A stretch of DNA of 64,000 bases from Chloracidobacterium sp. (lineage in GTDB: Bacteria; Acidobacteriota; Blastocatellia; Pyrinomonadales; Pyrinomonadaceae). Below the pieces are notes generated by a model. It worked only from the letters and a program-made list of their open reading frames with translations, was not told the DNA's origin and made no database searches. The position numbers and the translations under genes are program-made. Numbering within the stretch: position 1 is the first letter of the stretch; every line of letters begins with the position of its first letter. This document shows, piece by piece, positions 1-6,678 of the stretch. The DNA is taken from contig JADJXP010000002.1 of the NCBI GenBank assembly GCA_016715795.1, forward strand, positions 1,240,001-1,304,000, given 5' to 3'.

Positions 1-255
1 GTGATAAGGCCGCTGCAGGGCCGTGGCCTCGGGCAACTCCTTCTGGATAGTTTTCTCGATGCCAGCCGACAGAGATCGGCAACAAACGTGTGGCTAGAGG
101 TAAGGGAATCGAACGCTGCCGCGATCAGATTCTACCAGCGGAATGGGTTTGAAAGGATGCAGACACGGAATAATTTTTACAGCGAACCGCGTGAGAATGC
201 CCTGCTGATGCGCTTGAGCCTCGAAACGGCTGACATTCAATTAGCTAGATCCTGA
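1..255 (+). CDS. GNAT acetyltransferase, C-terminal part (RimI-like), cut by window start
   Basis: The 84 visible residues look like the C-terminal half of a GNAT N-acetyltransferase. The run QGRGLGQLLL matches the acetyl-CoA pyrophosphate-binding motif A (Q/R-x-x-G-x-G/A). It is followed by the usual pattern VRESNAAAIRFYQRNGFE, in which the Asn and the Tyr-x-x-x-GF close the fold. The GTG at base 1 is probably an internal codon, because the N-terminal strands of the domain are missing and would lie before the window. The acceptor substrate cannot be told; the resemblance to RimI (ribosomal protein alanine acetyltransferase) is only at family level. Confidence 0.75.
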   Translation: MIRPLQGRGLGQLLLDSFLDASRQRSATNVWLEVRESNAAAIRFYQRNGFERMQTRNNFYSEPRENALLMRLSLETADIQLARS

Positions 256-374
256 AACTGCGGGCCTCTTGATAATTTATCCCGAGAGGACTAGAATCAA
301 ACTTAAGCCCGGCTCATAGACCATTTCGGCCTCCGGGCCCAAGAAAACTTTGACAAAGTGAGGACTATAACGCT

Positions 375-605
375 ATGGACATGTCAACTGCTGATCCGGT
401 GAGGGACGACTTGCTAAAGAGCAATCAAGTTTTCAGAGATCTGGTACATCAGCATGACGATCTGGAAAAAAGGCTGAACGAACTGGTTCACCTATCGTAT
501 CCAAGCGACGAAGAACAAGTAGAGGAGACAACCCTCAAGAAGAAGAAACTCGCGATCAAAGACGAAATTTACGCGATGATCAGCCAGCACGCGGTTTCGC
601 ATTAG
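375..605 (+). CDS. DUF465 (YdcH-like) small helical protein
   Basis: A 76-residue, highly charged, all-helical protein. The pattern of a short helix (DLVHQHDDLEKRLNEL), a turn, then a Lys-rich helix (LKKKKLAIKDEIYAMI) is that of the DUF465/YdcH family, whose role is unknown. The start ATG has GAGGA about 10 bases upstream. A strong hairpin terminator follows 29 bases after the stop, so the gene probably forms its own transcript. It is usually a single small cytoplasmic protein; no partner is indicated here. Confidence 0.75.
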   Translation: MDMSTADPVRDDLLKSNQVFRDLVHQHDDLEKRLNELVHLSYPSDEEQVEETTLKKKKLAIKDEIYAMISQHAVSH

Positions 606-633
606 AAGCCATACTGCTGGTTTAATTTTGGAT

Positions 634-672
634 TGCGGCCACGGACCTTGGCGGTCCGCAGGCCGCATTTTT
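634..672 (+). terminator. Rho-independent terminator after the DUF465 gene
   Basis: A nested stem is visible: TGCGGCC (634-640) pairs with GGCCGCA (661-667) and the inner CGGACC pairs with GGTCCG, followed by TTTTT at 668-672. The T-run is on the + strand side, so it serves the DUF465 gene rather than the convergent minus-strand gene that ends at 674. Confidence 0.8.
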
Positions 673-673
673 G

Positions 674-1765
674 CTATTTGGGGCAGCCCGCGGGGCCGAC
701 GAGGCTGTAACCGTAAACGGCATCGTTCGTGCCTATTGCCAGGATGCCGCCAGAGATCACAGGATCGGCCGTGACAAACTCGTCGTCGGCTAGGCCGATA
801 TGGCCGGCTGTTCTACCTTTGGCGATGGCGGTTATCGCCGCGCCATGTTCGTCCAGCGACGTCGTAAAGAGATAGGTGCCGTTGATCGGTGCGGCGTGCG
901 AAACTCGGCCGGCGAGGCGTCGCTTCCAGGCGACGCTGCCGTTGCTCGCGTCGATGCAGTAAACAAAATTGTCGTGCGACATCGCAAAGATGTGGCCATT
1001 TGCAGCGAAGAGCCCGGAGACGCGGCCACCGGTGCGAAACCGCCAAGCCGTCGCACCGCTCCTATCGAAAGCCGTCAGGCCGCCCCTCGCGTCACCGACC
1101 AGCAGCATCCCGGCTTGCGTGACGCCCAGGGCAGTAATGTCATACTTTACCTTTCGAACCGAGTCGATCTCGCCGCTTGTCGGATCGATGGCAAACAGCT
1201 GCTTTCCGGTTGACGCCAAAAAGAGGCGGTCGGCCCCCAAGACGGGCACAGCAGCAAAGGCCTCTGCGATCTCGCGACGCCATTTTACCACGCCCTGCCG
1301 GTCAATCATTTGGACAATCCCGTTGCCTGAAACGACAAGCACCGATCCGTTCAATGCGAAAGTGTAATACCGCGCACCTTCTGGAAGCGGGGCAGTGGCC
1401 GCAACTATTCCTGTATCGCGGCTGATCGCGCGGAGAATACCCATTTCATTCTCGCCGACCGAGCTTGTGCTCAGAAGCAGCCCCGTATCCGTGACCAGCA
1501 AAGTCGATGAAATGTCGCCGCCAAGTTCTGTAGACCATGTCGTTTTTCCGTCAGGCGAAAATGAGATCAATCGGCCTCCATCAAGGGCAGCATATGCACG
1601 CGAGCCATCGGCCGTCAGACGCCGAACCGCAGCCGTTATCGGTATCGCCCAACAGCGCGTGACGTCAGCCCCGCTATTGTTATCCACCTGCGCAACAATA
1701 GATACCGCCGCCAGGGCGATAACGAGCCAGGATATGAGAGCTTTGGGAAGCGTTGTGCGGAGCAT
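674..1765 (-). CDS. Exported PQQ-like beta-propeller repeat protein
   Basis: 363 residues. The N-terminus has a hydrophobic segment (about residues 9-26, ISWLVIALAAVSIVAQ) that fits a signal peptide or anchor. The rest consists of repeated blades of the PQQ/WD-like kind, with motifs such as LFAIDPTSGEIDSVRKV, LTAFDRSGATAWRFRTGG and VYCIDASNGSVAWKRRL: an Asp-x-x-(S/T)-G turn followed by W-(K/R). This matches PQQ_2 propellers (BamB-like proteins and others). None of the catalytic residues of true quinoprotein dehydrogenases are evident, so it is probably a structural or binding propeller in the periplasm. It is divergent from ssb and no operon partner is seen. Confidence 0.75.
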   Translation of the reverse strand: MLRTTLPKALISWLVIALAAVSIVAQVDNNSGADVTRCWAIPITAAVRRLTADGSRAYAALDGGRLISFSPDGKTTWSTELGGDISSTLLVTDTGLLLSTSSVGENEMGILRAISRDTGIVAATAPLPEGARYYTFALNGSVLVVSGNGIVQMIDRQGVVKWRREIAEAFAAVPVLGADRLFLASTGKQLFAIDPTSGEIDSVRKVKYDITALGVTQAGMLLVGDARGGLTAFDRSGATAWRFRTGGRVSGLFAANGHIFAMSHDNFVYCIDASNGSVAWKRRLAGRVSHAAPINGTYLFTTSLDEHGAAITAIAKGRTAGHIGLADDEFVTADPVISGGILAIGTNDAVYGYSLVGPAGCPK

Positions 1766-1885
1766 TCAATCAATGACACGACCGACCGCGAAACTATGGA
1801 TTTTAGCACACGAGAATATCGTGATATATTGATGCCTACGCAACACAATTCGTTTTAGGCAAATTAACACAAGAGAGGAACCAAT

Positions 1886-2365
1886 ATGTCATTCAACAAA
1901 ATCATTATCGTCGGCAATCTGGGCCGCGATCCGGAACTCCGCTACACGCCGCAGGGAACTGCAGTTTGCAGCTTTACGTTGGCTACAAATGAGAGGCGTC
2001 GCGACAAATCGGGTGAGTTTCAGGATATCACCACCTGGTTTCGCGTCACGCTGTGGGGCAATCAGGCCGAAACAGCATCGAAATATCTGGCGAAAGGAAG
2101 GCCCGTCTATATCGAGGGCCGTCTCCGGGTCGAGGAATGGACGGATCGCGACAACAATAACCGATACACGCTTGAGGTAAACGCTACCGACATGCAGTTT
2201 ATCGGCTCGCGTCAGGACGCGGGCGATTACAGCGGTGGAGGGCCGTCGCATGACGAACCCGCATACAGTGGTGCTCCGGCTGCGGATACTTCGACGTCTG
2301 CTTCAGCGGCAGCTCCGGCGCCGGCTGCAGCTCCGGCCCCGGCGGACGACGACATACCGTTCTAG
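1886..2365 (+). CDS. ssb: Single-stranded DNA-binding protein
   Basis: 159 residues. The N-terminal OB fold (about residues 1-110) opens with FNKIIIVGNLGRDPELRYT and contains the usual TWFRVTLWG and YIEGRLRVEEW. A Gly/Ala/Pro-rich linker then leads to the acidic tail DDDIPF that docks partner proteins. GAGAGG seven bases before the ATG supports the start. The protein coats single-stranded DNA in replication, repair and recombination. Its stop codon overlaps the convergent accA stop by four bases, so the two 3' ends share DNA. Confidence 0.97.
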   Translation: MSFNKIIIVGNLGRDPELRYTPQGTAVCSFTLATNERRRDKSGEFQDITTWFRVTLWGNQAETASKYLAKGRPVYIEGRLRVEEWTDRDNNNRYTLEVNATDMQFIGSRQDAGDYSGGGPSHDEPAYSGAPAADTSTSASAAAPAPAAAPAPADDDIPF

Positions 2366-3183
2366 ACCCAGACGCCCATTTTGCGAAATTTCTGGTAGCG
2401 GTTTTCGAGCAGCGTTCGGTTGTCGAGACGCGAAAGGTCATTCAAGCTGTGGGTGAGGGCCCTCTTTAGATCGTCGCAAATGGCCGAAAAGGCCCTTTGC
2501 GACGATTTTTCTTCGCCGGGCATGGTCCACGCTTCCGGTTCGGAGATGATCTCGTCAACGATCTGGAACTTTGCCAGTTCCGAGGCTGTGAGCCTCAGCC
2601 CTTCGGCCGCGTCGGGAGCCCGCGCTGCGTCCTTCCACAGGATCGCCGCACAGCCCTCGGGTGTGATAACGCTGTAAACGGCGTTTTCCATCATCAGAAC
2701 GCGGTCGCCGATACCGATCGCAAGAGCGCCTCCCGAGCCGCCCTCGCCGATCACTATGACGACAATTGGGACTTCCAGTCCCGCCATCTCGCGCAGATTG
2801 AAGGCGATCGCCTCGGCCTGGCCGCGTTCTTCGGCATCGATGCCGGGATAGGCTCCGGGCGTATCGATAATCGTCACAATCGGTCGGCCAAATTTCTCGG
2901 CCAGATGCATTACGCGAAGTGCCTTGCGATAACCTTCCGGCTTTGACATCGCGAAATTCCGATGCCGCCGCTCGTTGATGTCACGCCCCTTCTGCTGACC
3001 GATAATACAGATCTCCGATCCATCAAGGCGCGCGAAGCCGGCGATGATTGCCGGATCGTCAGCAAAGCGCCGGTCACCGTGGATCTCAATGAAATCCGAG
3101 AACATGGGGCCGATCAGGTCCATTGCATAGGGCCGCTCAGGATGGCGTGCGAGTTGCACGCGTTCGAATGCGGTGGTCGCCAT
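2362..3183 (-). CDS. accA: Acetyl-CoA carboxylase carboxyltransferase alpha subunit
   Basis: 273 residues. This is the carboxyltransferase alpha subunit, which with AccD moves the carboxyl group from biotin to acetyl-CoA to make malonyl-CoA. The start WxRVQLARHPxRPYxxDLI-type segment, the GGSGGALAIGIGDRV crotonase-fold turn and SVITPEGCAAILWKD are typical. Compared with the usual ~317 residues it lacks the N-terminal helical arm. An in-frame TAG at 3208-3210 upstream shows that no longer form is encoded. That TAG is the stop codon of a displaced second dnaE tail, so accA originally followed dnaE directly, as in many bacteria. No good Shine-Dalgarno sequence is visible. Confidence 0.95.
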   Translation of the reverse strand: MATTAFERVQLARHPERPYAMDLIGPMFSDFIEIHGDRRFADDPAIIAGFARLDGSEICIIGQQKGRDINERRHRNFAMSKPEGYRKALRVMHLAEKFGRPIVTIIDTPGAYPGIDAEERGQAEAIAFNLREMAGLEVPIVVIVIGEGGSGGALAIGIGDRVLMMENAVYSVITPEGCAAILWKDAARAPDAAEGLRLTASELAKFQIVDEIISEPEAWTMPGEEKSSQRAFSAICDDLKRALTHSLNDLSRLDNRTLLENRYQKFRKMGVWV

Positions 3184-3207
3184 AAGAAATATGATACCGC
3201 CTGTGGC

Positions 3208-3264
3208 CTATTGTAACCACTCGACCGAACAGCCACGTTCCTCAATCTGTCGCTGCCGTACACG
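3208..3264 (-). repeat. Displaced second copy of the dnaE 3' end (left boundary of the cassette)
   Basis: These 57 bases match the last 57 bases of dnaE (9179-9235) at 52 positions. Read on the minus strand they keep the dnaE frame and stop: both copies end in QxEERGCSVEWLQ and TAG, with two synonymous and three amino-acid-changing differences. Homology stops at 3264; no further dnaE sequence lies upstream of it. The copy sits 24 bases before accA. It is a leftover tail and not a gene, and it marks one edge of the inserted segment. Confidence 0.9.
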
Positions 3265-3287
3265 ACGGATCTATTCGAAGATCGATC

Positions 3288-5885
3288 TTATTTCAAACGA
3301 TTTCGGGCTTCAATAGTCAGCGGATGCGTTTCGCCATAGGTTTTTTGAAAAATCTCGTAGCTTTGCCGCAAAAATTCAGCAGCATCGGCGGCTTTGTTTT
3401 GAGATTGTAAGGCTTTGCCCAAAACAAAAAGATTTTCGGCGTAACGATAATGGTCATCGCCGTAACTTTTTGCCATTTCCGGGATATTTTTGCGGGAAAC
3501 TGCTTCGGCTTCGGCAAACTTTCCGCCGTTGATCAAAATGTTCGCCAGATAAAGTGTCTGTTTTGCTTTAGAATTCTCGATAAAGTTGATTTTTAACAGT
3601 TCTTCGGCTTCGGCGTGTTTGCCTTGTTTGCTGTAAATTATCGCCAATTCCATCGCGGAATGTGAGCGGAGCGGCGAGTTGATCTTAGTGCGGATTTGCA
3701 ATGCTTTCTGAAGCAAGGGTTCGGCTTTATCCAACTGATTGGCAACGAGATAGCAGTAGCCGAGATTGTGATAAGCGTTGGAAAGTGATTGATTTTCAAC
3801 CGCTTTGTAGAAATCTTTTCTAATTGTCAAGGCGGTCTCTAAACTTTGGGCGGCCTCGTCAAAACGGGCTTGCATAACCAAACTTCTGCCCAGACAAGAG
3901 TGAGCAGAAGCCAAATCTTGCGGGTTGTCGGACGCATTTCTTTCGGCAATCAAAAGTGCTTCACGACACAGATTTTCACTTTCTTTGAACTTTCCGCGAA
4001 TTTCCAGAAGAAATGCCGCTGTGTCGGTCAGATATTCTTCCAAGCGACTATCGTCGGGCGGCAAAACGCGGCGGGCGATCGAAACGGCCTCCAGATAATT
4101 TCGCTCGATTTCGTCTTTCGGAACTTTCAAACTATCTTTTTGCAAGACGGCAAGTTGGTCGAGGCTGTCGGCTAATTCAATCGTTTCACCGCCGATCTTG
4201 CGGCGAATATTGACGGCTTCCTGCATAATTTGGGCGGCTTCATCGCTCTTTTTTGCCCAAAATGTGACGTTGCCGAGGAACTCCAAAGCGGCGAGTGTTT
4301 CCAGATTTTCATTGCCGTAAAGTTGACGATTCAGACGAACGGATTCTTCGGCGAGTTCTTCGGCTTTGTCAAAAACGCTGAGGGCTTGATACGACTGCGC
4401 CATTGTTAGAAGTAATTTGGCCTTGACTTCCGGCTGATCGTTCAATTCATTTTTCAGTCGGTTGTAGCCTTTGTCCAAAAGTTGGCGAGCGGTCAAGTCC
4501 GCACCATTCGTTTCATTCGGATTGGAACTTTTGAAAAGCTCAGTCATAAAGGCCGCGATCTTTTCAGCACGGATCTTTTCGATTTGAACTTGGTCGCGCT
4601 CTTTGGCAAGTTTGCGGGTTTGGATGGATTCGGTAATGCCGAAACCCGCCAAAAGCGTTACCAAAAAAACGACGGAGCCAAGCGCAACCTTTTGACGCTT
4701 GATGAATTTACCGACTCGATACGAAAAAGTATTCGGACGCGCCAGAACGGGCAAGCCGTCGAGATGACGCTGTATATCTTCAGAAAATTGGTCAACCGAA
4801 GCATATCGCCGCGAAGCTTCTTTTCGCAGAGACATCAGCACAATGTTATCAATATCACCGCGGAGAGATTGGGGATTGCGGATTGCGGCATGTCGATTTT
4901 CGGAGGTGTTTCGGTTGGTCGAAATGCCCAGAGCTCCCGTGATCATTGAGCTTGGCAGTGGCGGCTCAGTATCGCAAATGGCGTGAAACATCTCGGCTTG
5001 TGTGATGTTTTTAGTTTGATACGGACGCTGTCCGGTCAAAAGTTCGTAGAGCAAGACGCCCAAACTGTAGATGTCGGAAGCGGTTGTTATTTGTTCGCCG
5101 CGCACTTGTTCGGGCGAAGCGTAATCGGGGGTCATCATCCGCATTGCCGTCAAAGTCGGATCCAAAGTGTGCCCCGAAAGTTCGCGATTGAGTATTTTGG
5201 CGATACCGAAATCAAGCAGTTTCGGCACACCGTCCGCAGTTACGATGATGTTTGAAGGCTTCAAGTCGCGATGCACAATCAGATTTCGATGGGCATAGGA
5301 AACCGCCGAGCAGATCTGTTGGAAAAGTTTCAGACGTTGTTTGGCATCGAGTTGTTGACTCTCGCAATATTCGAGCAGAGGCAAGCCGTCAACGTATTCC
5401 ATCACGAGATACGGCAATCCGTTGTCGGTTGTGCCGCCGTCAATCAGTTTGGTGATGTTCGCGTGTTCAAGAGCCGCCAGAATTTGGCGTTCATTGCGAA
5501 AACGGCGCAAGATGTCATCCGTATCCATTCCGCGTTTGATGATCTTGACGGCAACGCGGCGTTTAATTTCATCATTACGGACGGCGAGATAAACCGCGCC
5601 CATTCCGCCCTTGCCGAGCAAGCGCGTGATCTTGTAAACGCCAATATTTTGCGGAGGATCTTCGGTTAGCTCGGGGGCGTCCAAAAATTCTTCTGCGGCG
5701 TTCTGCACCGCTTCGAGAAAACTTCCGTTGTGCGACGCTTCGGCGCAGACCAAATCTTTGACTTTCCCGACGAGTATTTCATCGCCGCCGTCAAGTGTCG
5801 CCAAAAATTCCTCGCGTTCAGCCGAAGGCATTTCGATCACCTGATTGAAAAGCTCTTCGACTCTGAACCATTGATCGAGATTCAT
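3288..5885 (-). CDS. Membrane Ser/Thr protein kinase (PknB type) with C-terminal TPR domain
   Basis: About 865 residues from the ATG at 5885. A GTG at 5897 is possible, but the extended Shine-Dalgarno match AGGTGATC fits the ATG better. The order is a short N-terminal helical region (1-80), a kinase domain (about 84-370), one membrane segment (about 400-418, VALGSVVFLVTLLAGFGI), then tetratricopeptide repeats to the end. Catalytic features are all present: GKGGMG loop, VAVK lysine, HRDLKPSN, DFG and SPEQ. The topology suggests a cytoplasmic kinase with an extracytoplasmic TPR sensor. An unusual insert of about 20 residues near 324-342 carries the phrase AIRNPQS, encoded by GGATTGCGGATTGCGG. 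It lies downstream of the ECF sigma gene on the same strand, and base composition is clearly more A/T-rich than in dnaE or accA (for example 23 G/C in the 60 bases from 3421). Confidence 0.92.
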   Translation of the reverse strand: MNLDQWFRVEELFNQVIEMPSAEREEFLATLDGGDEILVGKVKDLVCAEASHNGSFLEAVQNAAEEFLDAPELTEDPPQNIGVYKITRLLGKGGMGAVYLAVRNDEIKRRVAVKIIKRGMDTDDILRRFRNERQILAALEHANITKLIDGGTTDNGLPYLVMEYVDGLPLLEYCESQQLDAKQRLKLFQQICSAVSYAHRNLIVHRDLKPSNIIVTADGVPKLLDFGIAKILNRELSGHTLDPTLTAMRMMTPDYASPEQVRGEQITTASDIYSLGVLLYELLTGQRPYQTKNITQAEMFHAICDTEPPLPSSMITGALGISTNRNTSENRHAAIRNPQSLRGDIDNIVLMSLRKEASRRYASVDQFSEDIQRHLDGLPVLARPNTFSYRVGKFIKRQKVALGSVVFLVTLLAGFGITESIQTRKLAKERDQVQIEKIRAEKIAAFMTELFKSSNPNETNGADLTARQLLDKGYNRLKNELNDQPEVKAKLLLTMAQSYQALSVFDKAEELAEESVRLNRQLYGNENLETLAALEFLGNVTFWAKKSDEAAQIMQEAVNIRRKIGGETIELADSLDQLAVLQKDSLKVPKDEIERNYLEAVSIARRVLPPDDSRLEEYLTDTAAFLLEIRGKFKESENLCREALLIAERNASDNPQDLASAHSCLGRSLVMQARFDEAAQSLETALTIRKDFYKAVENQSLSNAYHNLGYCYLVANQLDKAEPLLQKALQIRTKINSPLRSHSAMELAIIYSKQGKHAEAEELLKINFIENSKAKQTLYLANILINGGKFAEAEAVSRKNIPEMAKSYGDDHYRYAENLFVLGKALQSQNKAADAAEFLRQSYEIFQKTYGETHPLTIEARNRLK

Positions 5886-6022
5886 CGGATAGATCACCTC
5901 TCAACCCAAAAGCGTTTTTTTGCACACAAATCGCTCACACTGCGGAAAGAATAACCGATGCGACGAACAACTGGCTGGGGCTCTCGTGGAGAACTCGCGC
6001 ATCGCTTGGATGAACGCGAACC

Positions 6023-6577
6023 TTATTCGCTCATTTCATTGTAGAGCCAGGCTTCGGCGAAGCGCATATCGCGGCGAATGGTCGCAACGGCTATCTTCAA
6101 CACTTTTCCGATCTCTTCGAGACTCAAACCGCCAAAATATCTGAGTTCAATGATGCGGCATTTACGCTCGTCAAATTTGGCAAGTTCCAGCAAGGCTTCA
6201 TCTAACTCAATCAATTCATTCGACTTTTCTTTCGAGGCGAAAACGAGTTCGTCCAGAGCGATCTTTTGCTGCTGACCGCCGCGTTTTTCGCGTAGTTTCG
6301 AACGGGCGTGGTCAACCAAAATATTTCGCATGATCCGTGCCGAAAACGCAAAAAACTGAACGCGACTGTCCCAGTGTACATCGCTTTGGCTGATGAGTTT
6401 GAGATAGGCTTCGTGAACGAGCGCGGTCGGCTGAAGCGTGTGGTCGGCACGTTCATTTTTAATCAAATTTGCCGCGACCTGGCGCAATTCCCCATAAACA
6501 ATCGGCAAGAGTTTGTCTATCGCATCTTTGTCGCCGTTGCTCCAATCGAAAAGAAGTTGCGTAACATCCTCGGACAT
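6023..6577 (-). CDS. ECF sigma factor, TIGR02999 (Sig-70_X6) type
   Basis: 184 residues with sigma region 2 (about 5-95) and region 4 (about 125-175; LSLEEIGKVLKIAVATIRRD helix-turn-helix). The length and the phrase TLQPTALVHEAYLKL identify the TIGR02999 family common in Acidobacteria and Planctomycetes. Ordinary ECF factors carry an acidic cluster (DxED type) in region 2.2, which contacts the beta-prime clamp of RNA polymerase. Here the corresponding residues are QPTA (49-52), with Thr51 instead. No anti-sigma gene is adjacent; the neighbour is a Ser/Thr kinase. By analogy with the ECF43/PknT type of regulation this suggests activation by phosphorylation, which is inference. A hairpin terminator and a small palindrome lie just upstream. 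Confidence 0.92.
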   Translation of the reverse strand: MSEDVTQLLFDWSNGDKDAIDKLLPIVYGELRQVAANLIKNERADHTLQPTALVHEAYLKLISQSDVHWDSRVQFFAFSARIMRNILVDHARSKLREKRGGQQQKIALDELVFASKEKSNELIELDEALLELAKFDERKCRIIELRYFGGLSLEEIGKVLKIAVATIRRDMRFAEAWLYNEMSE

Positions 6578-6600
6578 CAGTTATGCTTTTTTTTAGCACG

Positions 6601-6653
6601 ATTCCTTCAAGGAATCAAAAAAAGCGGTCGGTCCCTAGGGATCGACCGCTTTT
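6601..6653. terminator. Bidirectional hairpin terminator, with an adjoining small palindrome
   Basis: AAAGCGGTCG (6621-6630) pairs with CGACCGCTTT (6643-6652). The stem is flanked by a T-run on both strands (TTTTGTTTTT rightward, TTTTTTTGATT leftward). It lies 26 bases beyond the stop of the minus-strand secreted-protein gene, so it probably ends that transcript before the sigma gene. Next to it ATTCCTT-C-AAGGAAT (6601-6615) forms a second small stem 24 bases upstream of the sigma start, which could be an operator or part of the terminator. Confidence 0.8.
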
Positions 6654-6678
6654 GTTTTTGAGGAGGCAATAAGCCCTT

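Noticed and set aside
350..371. TTGACA and TATAAC upstream of the DUF465 gene as a promoter
   Set aside because: The spacing is only 10 bases, too short for a sigma-70 promoter; only the Shine-Dalgarno sequence there was kept.
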